Positions 5,421-13,136 are shown, counted from the first letter of the stretch. The stretch: DNA of 26,984 nt from a virus (IMGVR_UViG_3300034105_000862:1-26984), one strand, 5' to 3'. Notes: generated by a model from the letters alone, not told the origin. Program-made: numbers and translations.

Positions 5421-5771
5421 ATGAAATATATATCTACGACTGAAATAGCGAATATGTTTAATCTAAACAAAGGCACTGTTATAAATAGGTTTAAGAAGTT
5501 GGATATAGATCCAGTTGAGATAAATAGAAGGTACTACTACTCTACTGAAGATGTCAAGCACTTTGAAAAAGCCAAGCCTTCATATAATTTAATAACTCCT
5601 AACGAAAGATTTTCTATAATAGAATACTTCTTATCACATAGGATTAATAGTTCATTAGATTTAACAAAAGTATTCTTCATCCCTCAGCATAGGGTTGATA
5701 GAATAATATCTGAGTACTTGAACAATAATAATTGTGTAACAATTTCTAGCAAAATGAATAAGATATTATAA
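5421..5771 (+). CDS. HTH DNA-binding protein, probable regulator
   Basis: This 116-residue protein begins MKYISTTEIANMFNLNKGTVINRFKKLDI, a clear helix-turn-helix with turn LNKGT at about residues 14-18. RRYYYSTEDVKHFE follows, like the wing of MerR/excisionase-type winged helices. The second half (NERFSIIEYFLSHRINSSL and PQHRVDRIISEYL) looks like another small helical HTH-like domain. It lies alone between a terminator and a promoter-like box, which suits a regulator of the early or replication genes. The target is unknown. Confidence 0.65.
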   Translation: MKYISTTEIANMFNLNKGTVINRFKKLDIDPVEINRRYYYSTEDVKHFEKAKPSYNLITPNERFSIIEYFLSHRINSSLDLTKVFFIPQHRVDRIISEYLNNNNCVTISSKMNKIL

Positions 5772-5778
5772 AAATGTG

Positions 5779-5786
5779 TATCTTTG
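5779..5786 (+). promoter_or_regulatory. Bacteroidota-type -7 box (TATCTTTG)
   Basis: This exact TAnnTTTG lies eight bases after the HTH gene stop. Transcription starting about seven bases downstream would give a leader containing the 10-bp inverted repeat 5802-5872, then the HNH and replication genes. No convincing -33 TTTG is present. Confidence 0.4.
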
Positions 5787-5801
5787 CAAAAGTTAATCAG
5801 G

Positions 5802-5872
5802 AAGTAGAGAGTCTTTTTAACCATAACATAAAAAATATAATGTAACCTTTTGTCCGAAGAGCCTCTCTACTT
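5802..5872 (+). promoter_or_regulatory. 10-bp inverted repeat in the leader of the HNH/replication operon
   Basis: AAGTAGAGAG (5802-5811) pairs perfectly with CTCTCTACTT (5863-5872), extendable by a G-U pair. The 51-base AT-rich loop contains a short T-run. In RNA this is a stable hairpin ending 40 bases before the ATG of the HNH gene. It may be a leader control element, a site bound by the upstream HTH protein, or the boundary of the inserted HNH gene. Confidence 0.5.
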
Positions 5873-5912
5873 TAGCTCTGACGACAAGAGGTTTTATTAT
5901 TTTAAACATCTT

Positions 5913-6449
5913 ATGAAAAATTGCACAAAATGTAATAAGAAAAAAAGTTTTTCTGAATTTTATAAAGACAAACAAAAGAAAGACGGAGTAAAAAGCAGAT
6001 GTAAGTCTTGTGAAAAAAATTCTATTTCTTTAAATAAAGAGAGTAAAAAAAAATATGATAGTATTTATTACATTAAAAATAAATGTCGTATAAACAAAAG
6101 AAAGACAGCTTTGTGTAAATTAAATAGAAGTACAGATTGTATATATAAATTTAAAAAAAATGTAAGAAGATTGATTCAAGGAGCTTTTAAAAGATCTGGA
6201 AATGATTTTAAAAAAACTACAAAGACAAATTACATATTAGGTTGTTCGATAGATGAATTTAAGAGTCATATAGAATCTTTATTTAAAGACGATATGAAAT
6301 TTGAAAATCATGGAGAATGGCATTTAGACCATATAATACCACTATCAACTGCAAAAACAGAAGACGATGTTATAAAATTAAATCACTACACAAATTTTCA
6401 GCCATTATGGGCAAAAGATAACTTAAGTAAAGGAAGTAAAATAAAATAA
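5913..6449 (+). CDS. HNH homing-type endonuclease
   Basis: This is a 178-residue nuclease. It has an N-terminal zinc ribbon CTKC (residues 4-7) and CKSC, which brace the start. The basic centre is followed by the HNH core WHLDHIIPLS, then H, and NFQPLWAKDNLSKGSK. The first H-D-H of the core and the late N/H positions are all present, so it looks active. The open frame extends to a TTG at 5850, but ATG 5913 (MKNCTKCNKKKSF) is the family-like start and avoids the leader hairpin. Such genes are usually freestanding mobile nucleases. Its A-rich codon use is like the next genes. Confidence 0.8.
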   Translation: MKNCTKCNKKKSFSEFYKDKQKKDGVKSRCKSCEKNSISLNKESKKKYDSIYYIKNKCRINKRKTALCKLNRSTDCIYKFKKNVRRLIQGAFKRSGNDFKKTTKTNYILGCSIDEFKSHIESLFKDDMKFENHGEWHLDHIIPLSTAKTEDDVIKLNHYTNFQPLWAKDNLSKGSKIK

Positions 6450-6451
6450 TT

Positions 6452-7147
6452 ATGGAAAAACTACAATGGTTTAAATTTAACCCTTCAGATTGGGTTATGG
6501 GTAAAATACAAAGATGTCCAGAAATTACACAAGCAAGATATATAAGATTGATTTGTTTGTTTTGGAATAAAGAAGGTCACCTTCCTTATGAAGATGCAGA
6601 AATAGAAATAGATAAAGAACATTTAGATATTTTAGTTTCTAAGAAGATTATAAAGATAGAAGATGATTTTGTAATAATAGATTTTATGAACGAACAATTA
6701 TTTGAAATATCTAAAACTTCACAAAAAAGAAAAGAAGCAGTAGCTATTAGATGGAATAAGATAAAAAATGTAGATACAAGTGCAATACAAAGCGATACAA
6801 GTGTATTACAAAGCTATTCAAAAGTAATACAAAACGATACAGAGAAGAGTAGAGAAGATAAGAGTAGAGTAGAGAAGATAAAGATTAGAGTATTTAAACC
6901 TCCATTATTAAGTGAAGTTATAGATTATTTTCTAGAGAATGGTTATAAAAAGGAAATTGCAGAGAAAGCTTTTAAGTATTATGACTCTGCTGAGTGGGAA
7001 GATAGTAAAGGTAATAAAGTTAAAAATTGGAAACAGAAAATGAATGGTAATTGGTTTAAAGACGAATACAAAATAATATTATCTAAAACTGATACTAAAA
7101 CATATATATCTAACAGTGGTAACAAAATTAATAAACTAGCATTTTGA
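6452..7147 (+). CDS. replication initiator / helicase-loader-like protein
   Basis: This 231-residue protein begins with a phage winged-helix replication domain, WFKFNPSDWVMGKIQRC at about residues 6-22 and RYIRLICLFWNKEGHLP. The middle is a low-complexity linker with 7-residue repeats (DTSAIQS, DTSVLQS, YSKVIQN), then a charged EKSREDKSRVEKIK run. The C-terminal domain, PLLSEVIDYFLENGYKKE to WKQKMNGNWF, is of the DnaT/replisome-organiser type. It overlaps the primase-helicase start by four bases, so the two are translated together. It probably binds the origin and loads the helicase. The repeat DNA inside it is a candidate origin. Confidence 0.65.
   Translation: MEKLQWFKFNPSDWVMGKIQRCPEITQARYIRLICLFWNKEGHLPYEDAEIEIDKEHLDILVSKKIIKIEDDFVIIDFMNEQLFEISKTSQKRKEAVAIRWNKIKNVDTSAIQSDTSVLQSYSKVIQNDTEKSREDKSRVEKIKIRVFKPPLLSEVIDYFLENGYKKEIAEKAFKYYDSAEWEDSKGNKVKNWKQKMNGNWFKDEYKIILSKTDTKTYISNSGNKINKLAF
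6773..6890 (+). repeat. 21-base repeats and purine tract inside the initiator-like gene (candidate origin)
   Basis: Three 21-base units (6773-6793, 6794-6814, 6815-6835) and a partial fourth share the pattern GATACAAGTG..ATACAAAGC. A nearly pure purine stretch with repeated AGAGAAGA/AGAGTAGAG follows at 6841-6890. Repeats inside an initiator gene next to an asymmetric strand recall the iterons in lambda O. Protein-level reasons (a flexible linker) could also explain them. Confidence 0.6.
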
Positions 7148-8928
7148 AAAATATATTTGATTGGAATAAGATAGATACGAATAAGACTTCTGGTAAGGCT
7201 AAAGTAAAATGTCCTATATGTTCAGAAACTAGGACAGATAAGAAAGATAAGAGCCTTGCTGTTAATCTTAATGATGGGTACGCTAAATGTTTCTATTGTG
7301 AAAGTTTATCATTTAGAGAAAACATAAAGAGAGATGTTGAAATTAAGTATACGTTACCATCTCAGAACTGGAACAATTACACTAGTCTTTCTGATGGTAT
7401 TGTAAAATGGTTAGAAAATGATAGGAGAATATCTCAAAGTACAGCGATTAATTTAGGAATTACAGAAGAAAAATTTTATCAACCAAAAGATGGTAAAGAA
7501 ATGAATAACATAGTTTTCAATTATTTTGAAGGAGATGTTATAGTCAATAAAAAATACAGGAGTGGAGGAAAGAATTTTTCTCAGTCTACAAATGGAAAAC
7601 CAATATTCTATAATATAAATGCAGCTATAGGTTGTGATGAAGTTTATATAGTTGAAGGAGAATTAGATGTTTTAGCTTTATATGAGATAGGTATTAAAAA
7701 TTCAATATCTGTACCTAATGGAGCAAATGACAACGATGCTTATTGGGTTAATTCAGAACCATACCTAAAAGAAGTTAAAAAATTTTTTATAGCTACAGAT
7801 GACGATGAAAAAGGAAATGCTTTGGCAGATAAAATAGTTCAGAGGTTAGGAAGATGGAAATGTGAAAGAATTAATTTTCAAGGAAAGGATGCTAATGAAG
7901 ACTTAATAAATGGAGTTTTAAATAAATCAATAAAAGACAGAACGTCATATCCAGTATCTGGTACGTTTAAGGTTGAGGATTTATTAGACGATGTTATTAA
8001 TTTGCATAACAATGGTTTTCCAGAAACACTATATCCTAAGCACCGATCGTTTGGTAATCTAAAAAATATGTTTTCTGTTATGAGAGGGCATTTAATTACT
8101 GGAACTGGAATACCTTCTCATGGTAAAAGTAATTATGTAGAGTGGTATGTATTAAACCTAATAAGCGACCACAATATGAAGGTTAGTTTTTTTAGTCCAG
8201 AACACCATCCTTTAGAATTACACCAAGCATTACTTATGCAAAAAGTTTATGGAAGGAACTTCTTCAAAGACTATGATGGATGTCCTAGAATAACTAAACA
8301 AGATATTATTAAATACAAAGACTGGGCTAATGAAAAAATATATTTAACCGCTCCAGAAAATAATGAATTCCCAACTTGGGATTGGTTGTTGTCAAAATTT
8401 AAAGAACAAATGTTTTGTTATGGTGTAGATGTTTTTGTTATAGATGCATTTAATAAATTAGAGTTTGCTTCTGGAGGTAATAAGTTAGAGCAGATAAATC
8501 AAATTTTAACAAAGCTAACAATGTTTGCTCAAATGAATAATGTAATTATATTCTTAATTGCACATCCTACAAAAATGAAAAAAGATGATAAGGGTATATA
8601 TGAAAGCCCTACTCTTTATGATGTATCTGGAAGTAGTGATTTTAGAAATCAAACTCATGATGGATTTTGTATTTATAGAACATTTGGAGATGATGGATAT
8701 ACTACATTTACTAACCTAAAAACAAAGATGAGTTTTCAAGGTGAAATTGGAGCTTGTATAGATTTTGATTATCACATTCCAAGTGGAAGATATTATGAAA
8801 AAGGAACAGATGTTCCTACATATAGCTTGATAGATTATAATCATCATGAAGAGATAGAAAACAATGAAAAAATCACTATCAACATTCCAGTAGGCACGGT
8901 AGAAGATGCATTTGACATTCCATTTTAA
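7144..8928 (+). CDS. primase-helicase (T7 gp4 / Twinkle type)
   Basis: This 594-residue replicative enzyme makes primers and unwinds the fork. In order it has a zinc ribbon CPIC (C23, C26) and CFYC (C49, C52). The TOPRIM core follows as YIVEGELDVLALYE at about 168-181 and FIATDDDEKGN at about 215-225. The RecA-type helicase has Walker A GTGIPSHGKS at 320-329, Walker B VDVFVIDAF at 428-436 and FLIAHPTKMKK at 470-480. The start is TTG at 7144, overlapping the upstream TGA; the first ATG in frame lies after the zinc ribbon, so TTG is needed. The end carries a copy of TCACTATCAACA (8873-8884). Whether the primase part is active cannot be seen, but its key acidic residues are present. Confidence 0.88.
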   Translation: MKNIFDWNKIDTNKTSGKAKVKCPICSETRTDKKDKSLAVNLNDGYAKCFYCESLSFRENIKRDVEIKYTLPSQNWNNYTSLSDGIVKWLENDRRISQSTAINLGITEEKFYQPKDGKEMNNIVFNYFEGDVIVNKKYRSGGKNFSQSTNGKPIFYNINAAIGCDEVYIVEGELDVLALYEIGIKNSISVPNGANDNDAYWVNSEPYLKEVKKFFIATDDDEKGNALADKIVQRLGRWKCERINFQGKDANEDLINGVLNKSIKDRTSYPVSGTFKVEDLLDDVINLHNNGFPETLYPKHRSFGNLKNMFSVMRGHLITGTGIPSHGKSNYVEWYVLNLISDHNMKVSFFSPEHHPLELHQALLMQKVYGRNFFKDYDGCPRITKQDIIKYKDWANEKIYLTAPENNEFPTWDWLLSKFKEQMFCYGVDVFVIDAFNKLEFASGGNKLEQINQILTKLTMFAQMNNVIIFLIAHPTKMKKDDKGIYESPTLYDVSGSSDFRNQTHDGFCIYRTFGDDGYTTFTNLKTKMSFQGEIGACIDFDYHIPSGRYYEKGTDVPTYSLIDYNHHEEIENNEKITINIPVGTVEDAFDIPF

Positions 8929-8937
8929 TTATGATGT

Positions 8938-9231
8938 ATGGCTAAGAAAGTAACAAACAAGAATTATATAGCTACTGACGAAGAGAGAGATGCTATGATT
9001 GAGTGCATTAAAAACGATATAGCGTTTTGTATTCAGCCTTGCTACAATATGTCAGTAAACTATTGGATAGTTAGGTATAAACCATCAGACTATAAGAAGG
9101 TAAAATTTCTTAGGATTGATACTACAATACCAGATAAAGAATATAACAGAATTAAATTAAATCATTACGATGCTTCTAAAAAAGTATTCGAATTATACGT
9201 ACAATATAGTAAACAATTAAATAAACAATAA
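8938..9231 (+). CDS. unknown small phage protein
   Basis: This 97-residue protein, MAKKVTNKNYIATDEERDAM, has IQPCYNMSVNYWIVRYKPSDYKKVKFLRI in the centre (given here as words IQPCYNMSV and YWIVRYKPS) and a C-terminal helix. The aromatic pattern PCYNM..NYWIVRY is reminiscent of small phage proteins next to replication genes, but I cannot name a family. The spacing to the primase-helicase is nine bases. Confidence 0.6.
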   Translation: MAKKVTNKNYIATDEERDAMIECIKNDIAFCIQPCYNMSVNYWIVRYKPSDYKKVKFLRIDTTIPDKEYNRIKLNHYDASKKVFELYVQYSKQLNKQ

Positions 9232-9234
9232 AAG

Positions 9235-9597
9235 ATGCAGACAAAAGAAATTAAGATTGAAGACAAAATAATAGTTCATTTCGATTTGATAGATGAGCCT
9301 ATTAGAAATGAGGGTAGTGGTGTTGTAATGCCAGGAGAGGCTTACTTAATAAATGATGTTGAGAATAGTTACAATATCAATCTATTTTTAGATGCCGATC
9401 TGTACTTAGACATATTAAGTGAAAAAAACAAGAAGAAATATGATGATTATTACTTCACAAATTGTATATTTGGAAAGTTTTACAGACTAAAGGAAGATAT
9501 GCTTGATGAAAGCTCTTACATAGAAGTTAATCAAGGCATTCTTTGTGCTAGAAACGGAGACAATAACTTTAAAACAATCAAAAAATTTAATAGATAA
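9235..9597 (+). CDS. unknown phage protein
   Basis: This 120-residue acidic protein starts MQTKEIKIEDKIIVHFDLID. It seems mostly beta-strand in the first half, with a lysine-rich turn (SEKNKKKYDDYYF) and a strand-rich C-terminal half. It starts three bases after the previous stop and shares one base with the next start. No family is recognised. Confidence 0.6.
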   Translation: MQTKEIKIEDKIIVHFDLIDEPIRNEGSGVVMPGEAYLINDVENSYNINLFLDADLYLDILSEKNKKKYDDYYFTNCIFGKFYRLKEDMLDESSYIEVNQGILCARNGDNNFKTIKKFNR

Positions 9598-9920
9598 TGG
9601 GAAGATCGAAAGAATGGGATACCTGGTCAGGTAGTGGAACTGCACATTCAGGTTATGTTGCAGATTTGAATTTTAACACTGATAATCACACAACATCAAA
9701 CATAGTAGTTAATGATGCTGAGGTGGTGAAACCAAGTCACTACGACAATTCAAATGGGTCTTTGTATAAGTTCTGTGAAGAAAAGAATTTGAACTCATAC
9801 GAATTTGATATTATTAAAAGAGTGATGAGGTGTAGAAGTAAAGGTAGTTTTATAGAAGACTTAAATAAAACAAAGTTCTTAATTGATTTATATTTAAAAG
9901 AATGGAATGGAAAAGTATAA
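9597..9920 (+). CDS. DUF3310-like protein (T7 gp1.7-related nucleotide-kinase-like)
   Basis: This 107-residue protein has a disordered N-terminus (MGRSKEWDTWSGSGTAHSG). The DUF3310 pattern follows: VVKPSHYDNSNGSLYKFCEE at about 43-62, then EFDIIKRVMRCRSKGSFIED and a final helix LNKTKFLIDLYLKEW. The KP-HY signature with a following alpha-helical part is what I recognise. T7 gp1.7, related to this family, is a nucleoside monophosphate kinase, so a role in nucleotide metabolism is possible. There is no P-loop. It is coupled to the next small gene by a 14-base overlap. Confidence 0.6.
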   Translation: MGRSKEWDTWSGSGTAHSGYVADLNFNTDNHTTSNIVVNDAEVVKPSHYDNSNGSLYKFCEEKNLNSYEFDIIKRVMRCRSKGSFIEDLNKTKFLIDLYLKEWNGKV

Positions 9921-10083
9921 AGGTTGGGTAATCCAAAAAAACGATTACAACTACGAAAACAATTCATACTTAAGCTATGAATACTACAACGGTAACGATT
10001 GTGATTGTCCAATAAGACATTGCTCAACAGTTGAGGATTGTAAGGAGAATATTGATTATTTGATTAACGAATTCTACTATTAA
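9907..10083 (+). CDS. 58-aa tyrosine/cysteine-rich unknown protein
   Basis: ATG 9907 lies inside the end of the preceding gene, and the stop TAA 10081-10083 shares one base with the next ATG. The protein starts MEKYKGWVIQKNDYNYENNS and contains CDCPIRHCSTVEDCKENID, where the clustered cysteines and histidine could hold a metal or disulfide. The end IDYLINEFYY is typical of small phage proteins with an ...EDCK.NID.LI motif. Function is unknown. Confidence 0.6.
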   Translation: MEKYKGWVIQKNDYNYENNSYLSYEYYNGNDCDCPIRHCSTVEDCKENIDYLINEFYY

Positions 10084-10493
10084 TGGAAAAAGAAAATAAG
10101 CAAATAGTAGTCAATATGATTACTTGTCTAGAATGTGGCAAAGAGTTAGTGAGTCATAATAGACACGACTATAGAACATGTTTGTGCTTTAATGAGGCTA
10201 TGATTGATGGAGGAGATGACTATTGTAGATATGGAGCTAAGGATATGTCAAAGATTAAGAAAACCACTCTGTATGAGGATGACGACTTTGAACTTATAAG
10301 GAAGTATCACTCAAGAGGAGGTCGTGGTATCGATGGCAGAGAACCATTAAAGTATGTTGCTTTATGCGATATGAATGACGAGTGGCTTCAAGCAGTATTA
10401 GACTACTATCCAGAAGGTTCTAATAACTATCACCTAAGACTTATTAAGAAAGAAATAAACTATAGAAAAAAAGATGAGCAAGAAAGAACATAA
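10083..10493 (+). CDS. conserved phage protein with CxxC and HDxxxCxC / DGGDDY motifs
   Basis: This 136-residue protein has CLECGKELVSHNRHDY at about 15-30, then TCLC and AMIDGGDDYCRYG at about 39-51. The CxxC plus HD...C.C, followed by a DGG-DY element, is a pattern I know from uncharacterised proteins of many tailed phages. It probably forms a small zinc-bound fold. The C-terminal half (EWLQAVLDYY) is helical. The function of the group is unknown. The next microgene overlaps its end by 20 bases. Confidence 0.65.
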   Translation: MEKENKQIVVNMITCLECGKELVSHNRHDYRTCLCFNEAMIDGGDDYCRYGAKDMSKIKKTTLYEDDDFELIRKYHSRGGRGIDGREPLKYVALCDMNDEWLQAVLDYYPEGSNNYHLRLIKKEINYRKKDEQERT

Positions 10494-10620
10494 GATAAGT
10501 CCAAAGAGGAGAATAGGGATAGTGATGCAATACCTAATGAATAGAGGTGCTAACAAAGAATCCGTGAATGAAGTTTACAGAAAAATAATAAATGTAGATA
10601 AGAGGCACGAAAATAATTAG
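10474..10620 (+). CDS. 48-aa basic microprotein
   Basis: ATG 10474 overlaps the preceding gene by 20 bases and the frame ends at TAG 10620. The peptide MSKKEHKISPKRRIGIVMQY is strongly basic with a helical middle and ends VDKRHENN, so nucleic-acid contact is possible. An 11-base tandem repeat (AAATAATTAGT) spans its stop. Function is unknown. Confidence 0.5.
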   Translation: MSKKEHKISPKRRIGIVMQYLMNRGANKESVNEVYRKIINVDKRHENN

Positions 10621-10687
10621 TAAATAATTAGGTTAGTTTGCATTAATGTTTTACATTTACCACCAATAGAAACAAATATGAATTATT

Positions 10688-11143
10688 ATGGCTCTAAAAC
10701 GTGGTAAAAAACTAATAAATTCGATAGCTACTGAATATGATGGAATATCATTTAAGAGTAGGCTGGAAGTCAATTGCTACAAAGCACTTAAAGAAGCTGA
10801 TATAAAATTCAAATACGAGCCTACCTCTTATGAAGTGTTAGGCTCTTTTTTATTTGAACATAATAGCTACGAAAGATTAGCAAATGGCAAGGGAGATTTT
10901 ATTAATAGAGGTTTAAAGAAAGTAAATGCAATCACTTATAAGCCAGACTTTGTCGGTAAGGGGTTTGTAATAGAGACCAAAGGAAGAAGAACTCCAGAGT
11001 TTGACTTGAGATTCAAATTATTCAAGAAATGGATAAAGGACAACTCAACTACATTAATATCTATATATATGCCTCAGAACATTACAGAAATAAATCAAAC
11101 AGTAAAACTAATTAAAGAAAATGGCAACACAAAGACAAATTAA
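10688..11143 (+). CDS. PD-(D/E)XK nuclease, T7 endonuclease I-like (Holliday junction resolvase candidate)
   Basis: This 151-residue protein has the PD-(D/E)XK layout. A glutamate is in SRLEVNCYKAL at about residue 27, then ITYKPDFVGKG with the catalytic D at about 95, then FVIETKGRRTPEFDLRFKLF with the E-x-K pair at about 102-104. The final helix KKWIKDN follows. This matches T7 endonuclease I and the related DUF1064 nucleases, which resolve branched DNA before packaging. It follows a 67-base gap that may contain a promoter. A terminator-like hairpin lies within the gene (10817-10851). The exact substrate is inference. Confidence 0.7.
   Translation: MALKRGKKLINSIATEYDGISFKSRLEVNCYKALKEADIKFKYEPTSYEVLGSFLFEHNSYERLANGKGDFINRGLKKVNAITYKPDFVGKGFVIETKGRRTPEFDLRFKLFKKWIKDNSTTLISIYMPQNITEINQTVKLIKENGNTKTN
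10817..10851 (+). terminator. terminator-like hairpin inside the nuclease gene
   Basis: GAGCCTA (10817-10823) pairs perfectly with TAGGCTC (10839-10845), with a 15-base loop, and six T follow (10846-10851). Form and T-run are those of an intrinsic terminator, but it lies in the coding frame, about 130 bases after the start. It could attenuate expression when translation is slow. Confidence 0.5.
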
Positions 11144-11330
11144 TAACGCTCTATTAGAATCTAATGAGGTTATGTCAATCAACAGAATTATGAAGAAGTT
11201 AAATTCAGAGACAGACAATCTGTACGAAAGTTTAATGGATGAAGACCACAAGGCAATTCTAAACAATTGTAGTAAAATTATGGACATATGTCTTGACATT
11301 ACTACCAAAACAAAAAAGAAATATGAGTAA
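11121..11330 (+). CDS. small helical unknown protein
   Basis: The protein has 69 residues, starting MATQRQINNALLESNEVMSI. It is nearly all predicted helix, ending in a lysine-rich TKTKKKYE. It overlaps the nuclease gene by 23 bases and the metallophosphoesterase start by eight bases (ATGAGTAA), so it is translated in a chain with both. No family is recognised. Confidence 0.6.
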   Translation: MATQRQINNALLESNEVMSINRIMKKLNSETDNLYESLMDEDHKAILNNCSKIMDICLDITTKTKKKYE

Positions 11331-12906
11331 GTATTCACAAGAAATTAAGGATAGGATAATTGAACTTATCACTGATTCTTATACCATAACCAAAGCAAGT
11401 GAAATAGTTTGCGAAGAGTTTGGTATTAAATATAATGATAGTTTCAGAAGACACGTATCTAGAATATTGGAGAAAAATAACTATACCAATAACATAGTCA
11501 AGGAGTTAGAGGAAAGTGATGCATTTAAGATAGCTCAAGAGAAAGAGTTTGATTCTTCAAAGACCAAGTTTATTATATCCTGGTGTCAAAGTGAGACAGA
11601 TATAAACGAACCTTTCCTAGCTAATATAGAGGCTTATGCCGATGTAATAAATTCTGATATATTGATTATAGCTGGTAGATATAAGAATCCAAGTTCACTA
11701 TCAACATCTGAGAATTTAAAAAACAAGGAGGAGAATATAAAGAATACTTGGCATAAAAGAGTCCTTCCTTATTTAGATGCTAAGCGTCATAAGATACATA
11801 AGCATTTAGAGATACTTTCAGACGTTAAAATACAGCCGACAGCTTCCACACCCCTATCAGGATTAAACTCTCTTACGGGGCTTGAAAGTTGTGTTATTGG
11901 ACACCCTAGAGTGCATTTGAGGTCTTTACCAATACTTGATGGTTATCCTCATAAGTTATTGCTTACTACTGGGTCTGTATCAATAGAGAATTATACTGAT
12001 ACCAAAGTAGGTAAGAAAGGTGAGTTTCACCATACCTATGGTTTTGTAATTGTAGAGTTAGATGGCGATGATTTTCACATACGACAAGTTACTGCTGATA
12101 ATGATGGATCGTTCTATGACTTACAATTTTGTATAGATAATGGTGAGGTTTCTATGCATAGTGGAGCTGAAGCTATTGTGTTTGGTGATATACATTTAGG
12201 GGAAACCAATCAGGATGCATTGAATGCTTCTTTTGATTTGGCTTATCACTTAGGTTGCACTGACAATATAATACTTCACGATGTATTCAATGGCCATAGC
12301 ATATCGCATCACGAACTAAACCAACCGTTTCAATTGCTTAACAGAGAGAATGATGGTTCTGATTCATTGATTAAGGAGTTATCTGAGTTAGTTGATTTCT
12401 TTAATGAGTACGATGATTGTAACTTTACTGTTGTAAGAAGTAACCATGATGAGTTCTTAGATAGATGGTTGTCATCTAATGATTGGAGAAAGAATGGTAA
12501 TAAGAAAGCCTACCTTGATTTAGCTTATCACTTGTCTGAAACAAAGAATACCAAAGGTGTTATTCCTATGTATTTAGAGATGAATGACATAAAAAATGTG
12601 TATTGTCTTGGTATTGATGAGAGTTATAGAGTTGCTGATATTGAGTGTGGAGTTCATGGTCATATAGGTGCTAATGGTAGCAGAGGTTCTGCAATGCAGT
12701 TTAAAGATATGAATACTAAAAGTATTACTGGGCATACACATTCCCCTATAAGAATAGATGGTCACTCTTCTGTTGGAACTTTAACTCATTTAAGAGTTGG
12801 GTACAACAAAGGTATGTCTTCGTGGCTTCATAGTAATATAGTTATATATCCTAACGGGAAGTCCCAGCACGTACATATCATTAATAATAAATACACCACA
12901 TTATGA
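11323..12906 (+). CDS. T5 A1-like metallophosphoesterase with N-terminal HTH
   Basis: This is a 527-residue protein; ATG 11323 is preferred over an upstream TTG at 11293. Residues 1-50 form an HTH-like segment (SYTITKASEIVCEEFGIKY). The C-terminal half has calcineurin-type metal motifs: VFGDIHLGET (D289, H291), ILHDVFNGHS at about 318-327, SNHDEFLDRW at about 374-383, VHGHIGANGSRG at about 444-455 and GHTHSPI at about 470-476. The tail SSWLHSNIVIYPNGK is characteristic. It resembles proteins annotated as T5 A1 (DNA transfer protein), needed in T5 for host DNA degradation and completion of DNA entry. A similar host-takeover role here is inference. One copy of the dispersed word lies at 11695-11706. 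Confidence 0.75.
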   Translation: MSKYSQEIKDRIIELITDSYTITKASEIVCEEFGIKYNDSFRRHVSRILEKNNYTNNIVKELEESDAFKIAQEKEFDSSKTKFIISWCQSETDINEPFLANIEAYADVINSDILIIAGRYKNPSSLSTSENLKNKEENIKNTWHKRVLPYLDAKRHKIHKHLEILSDVKIQPTASTPLSGLNSLTGLESCVIGHPRVHLRSLPILDGYPHKLLLTTGSVSIENYTDTKVGKKGEFHHTYGFVIVELDGDDFHIRQVTADNDGSFYDLQFCIDNGEVSMHSGAEAIVFGDIHLGETNQDALNASFDLAYHLGCTDNIILHDVFNGHSISHHELNQPFQLLNRENDGSDSLIKELSELVDFFNEYDDCNFTVVRSNHDEFLDRWLSSNDWRKNGNKKAYLDLAYHLSETKNTKGVIPMYLEMNDIKNVYCLGIDESYRVADIECGVHGHIGANGSRGSAMQFKDMNTKSITGHTHSPIRIDGHSSVGTLTHLRVGYNKGMSSWLHSNIVIYPNGKSQHVHIINNKYTTL

Positions 12907-13136
12907 TACTAGTACTGAGTGAATTTGATTACCAAGACAAAGAAAGATTGGTAATAGGCGTAGCATCTTGCAGGAAGTCTGCACTAATAATGATACGAGA
13001 TTATTATGGTAAGGATGCTTTTTTAGATGACATCAAAGATATAAGAGATTCTAATATTGATTTTTCAATAGGAATAAAAGTAGATGGATGCAGATATATT
13101 GTAACTGCTATGGACTTTTCAATAGATGAAATATGA
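12903..13136 (+). CDS. small unknown phage protein
   Basis: This 77-residue protein starts MILVLSEFDYQDKERLVIGV. It has an alpha/beta pattern with CRKSALIMIRDYYGKDAF, an acidic DDIKDIRDS stretch and a last strand pair (GCRYIVTAMDFSIDEI). The start overlaps the preceding stop and the end overlaps the next microgene (ATGA). It looks like a small single-domain protein of the kind common in phage early operons. Function is unknown. Confidence 0.6.
   Translation: MILVLSEFDYQDKERLVIGVASCRKSALIMIRDYYGKDAFLDDIKDIRDSNIDFSIGIKVDGCRYIVTAMDFSIDEI

Noticed and set aside
10610-10640. Promoter before the resolvase-like gene (TTAGTTTG)
   Set aside because: It differs from TAnnTTTG at an essential A and has no -33 element; the 11-base tandem AAATAATTAGT repeat there may be chance in AT-rich DNA.
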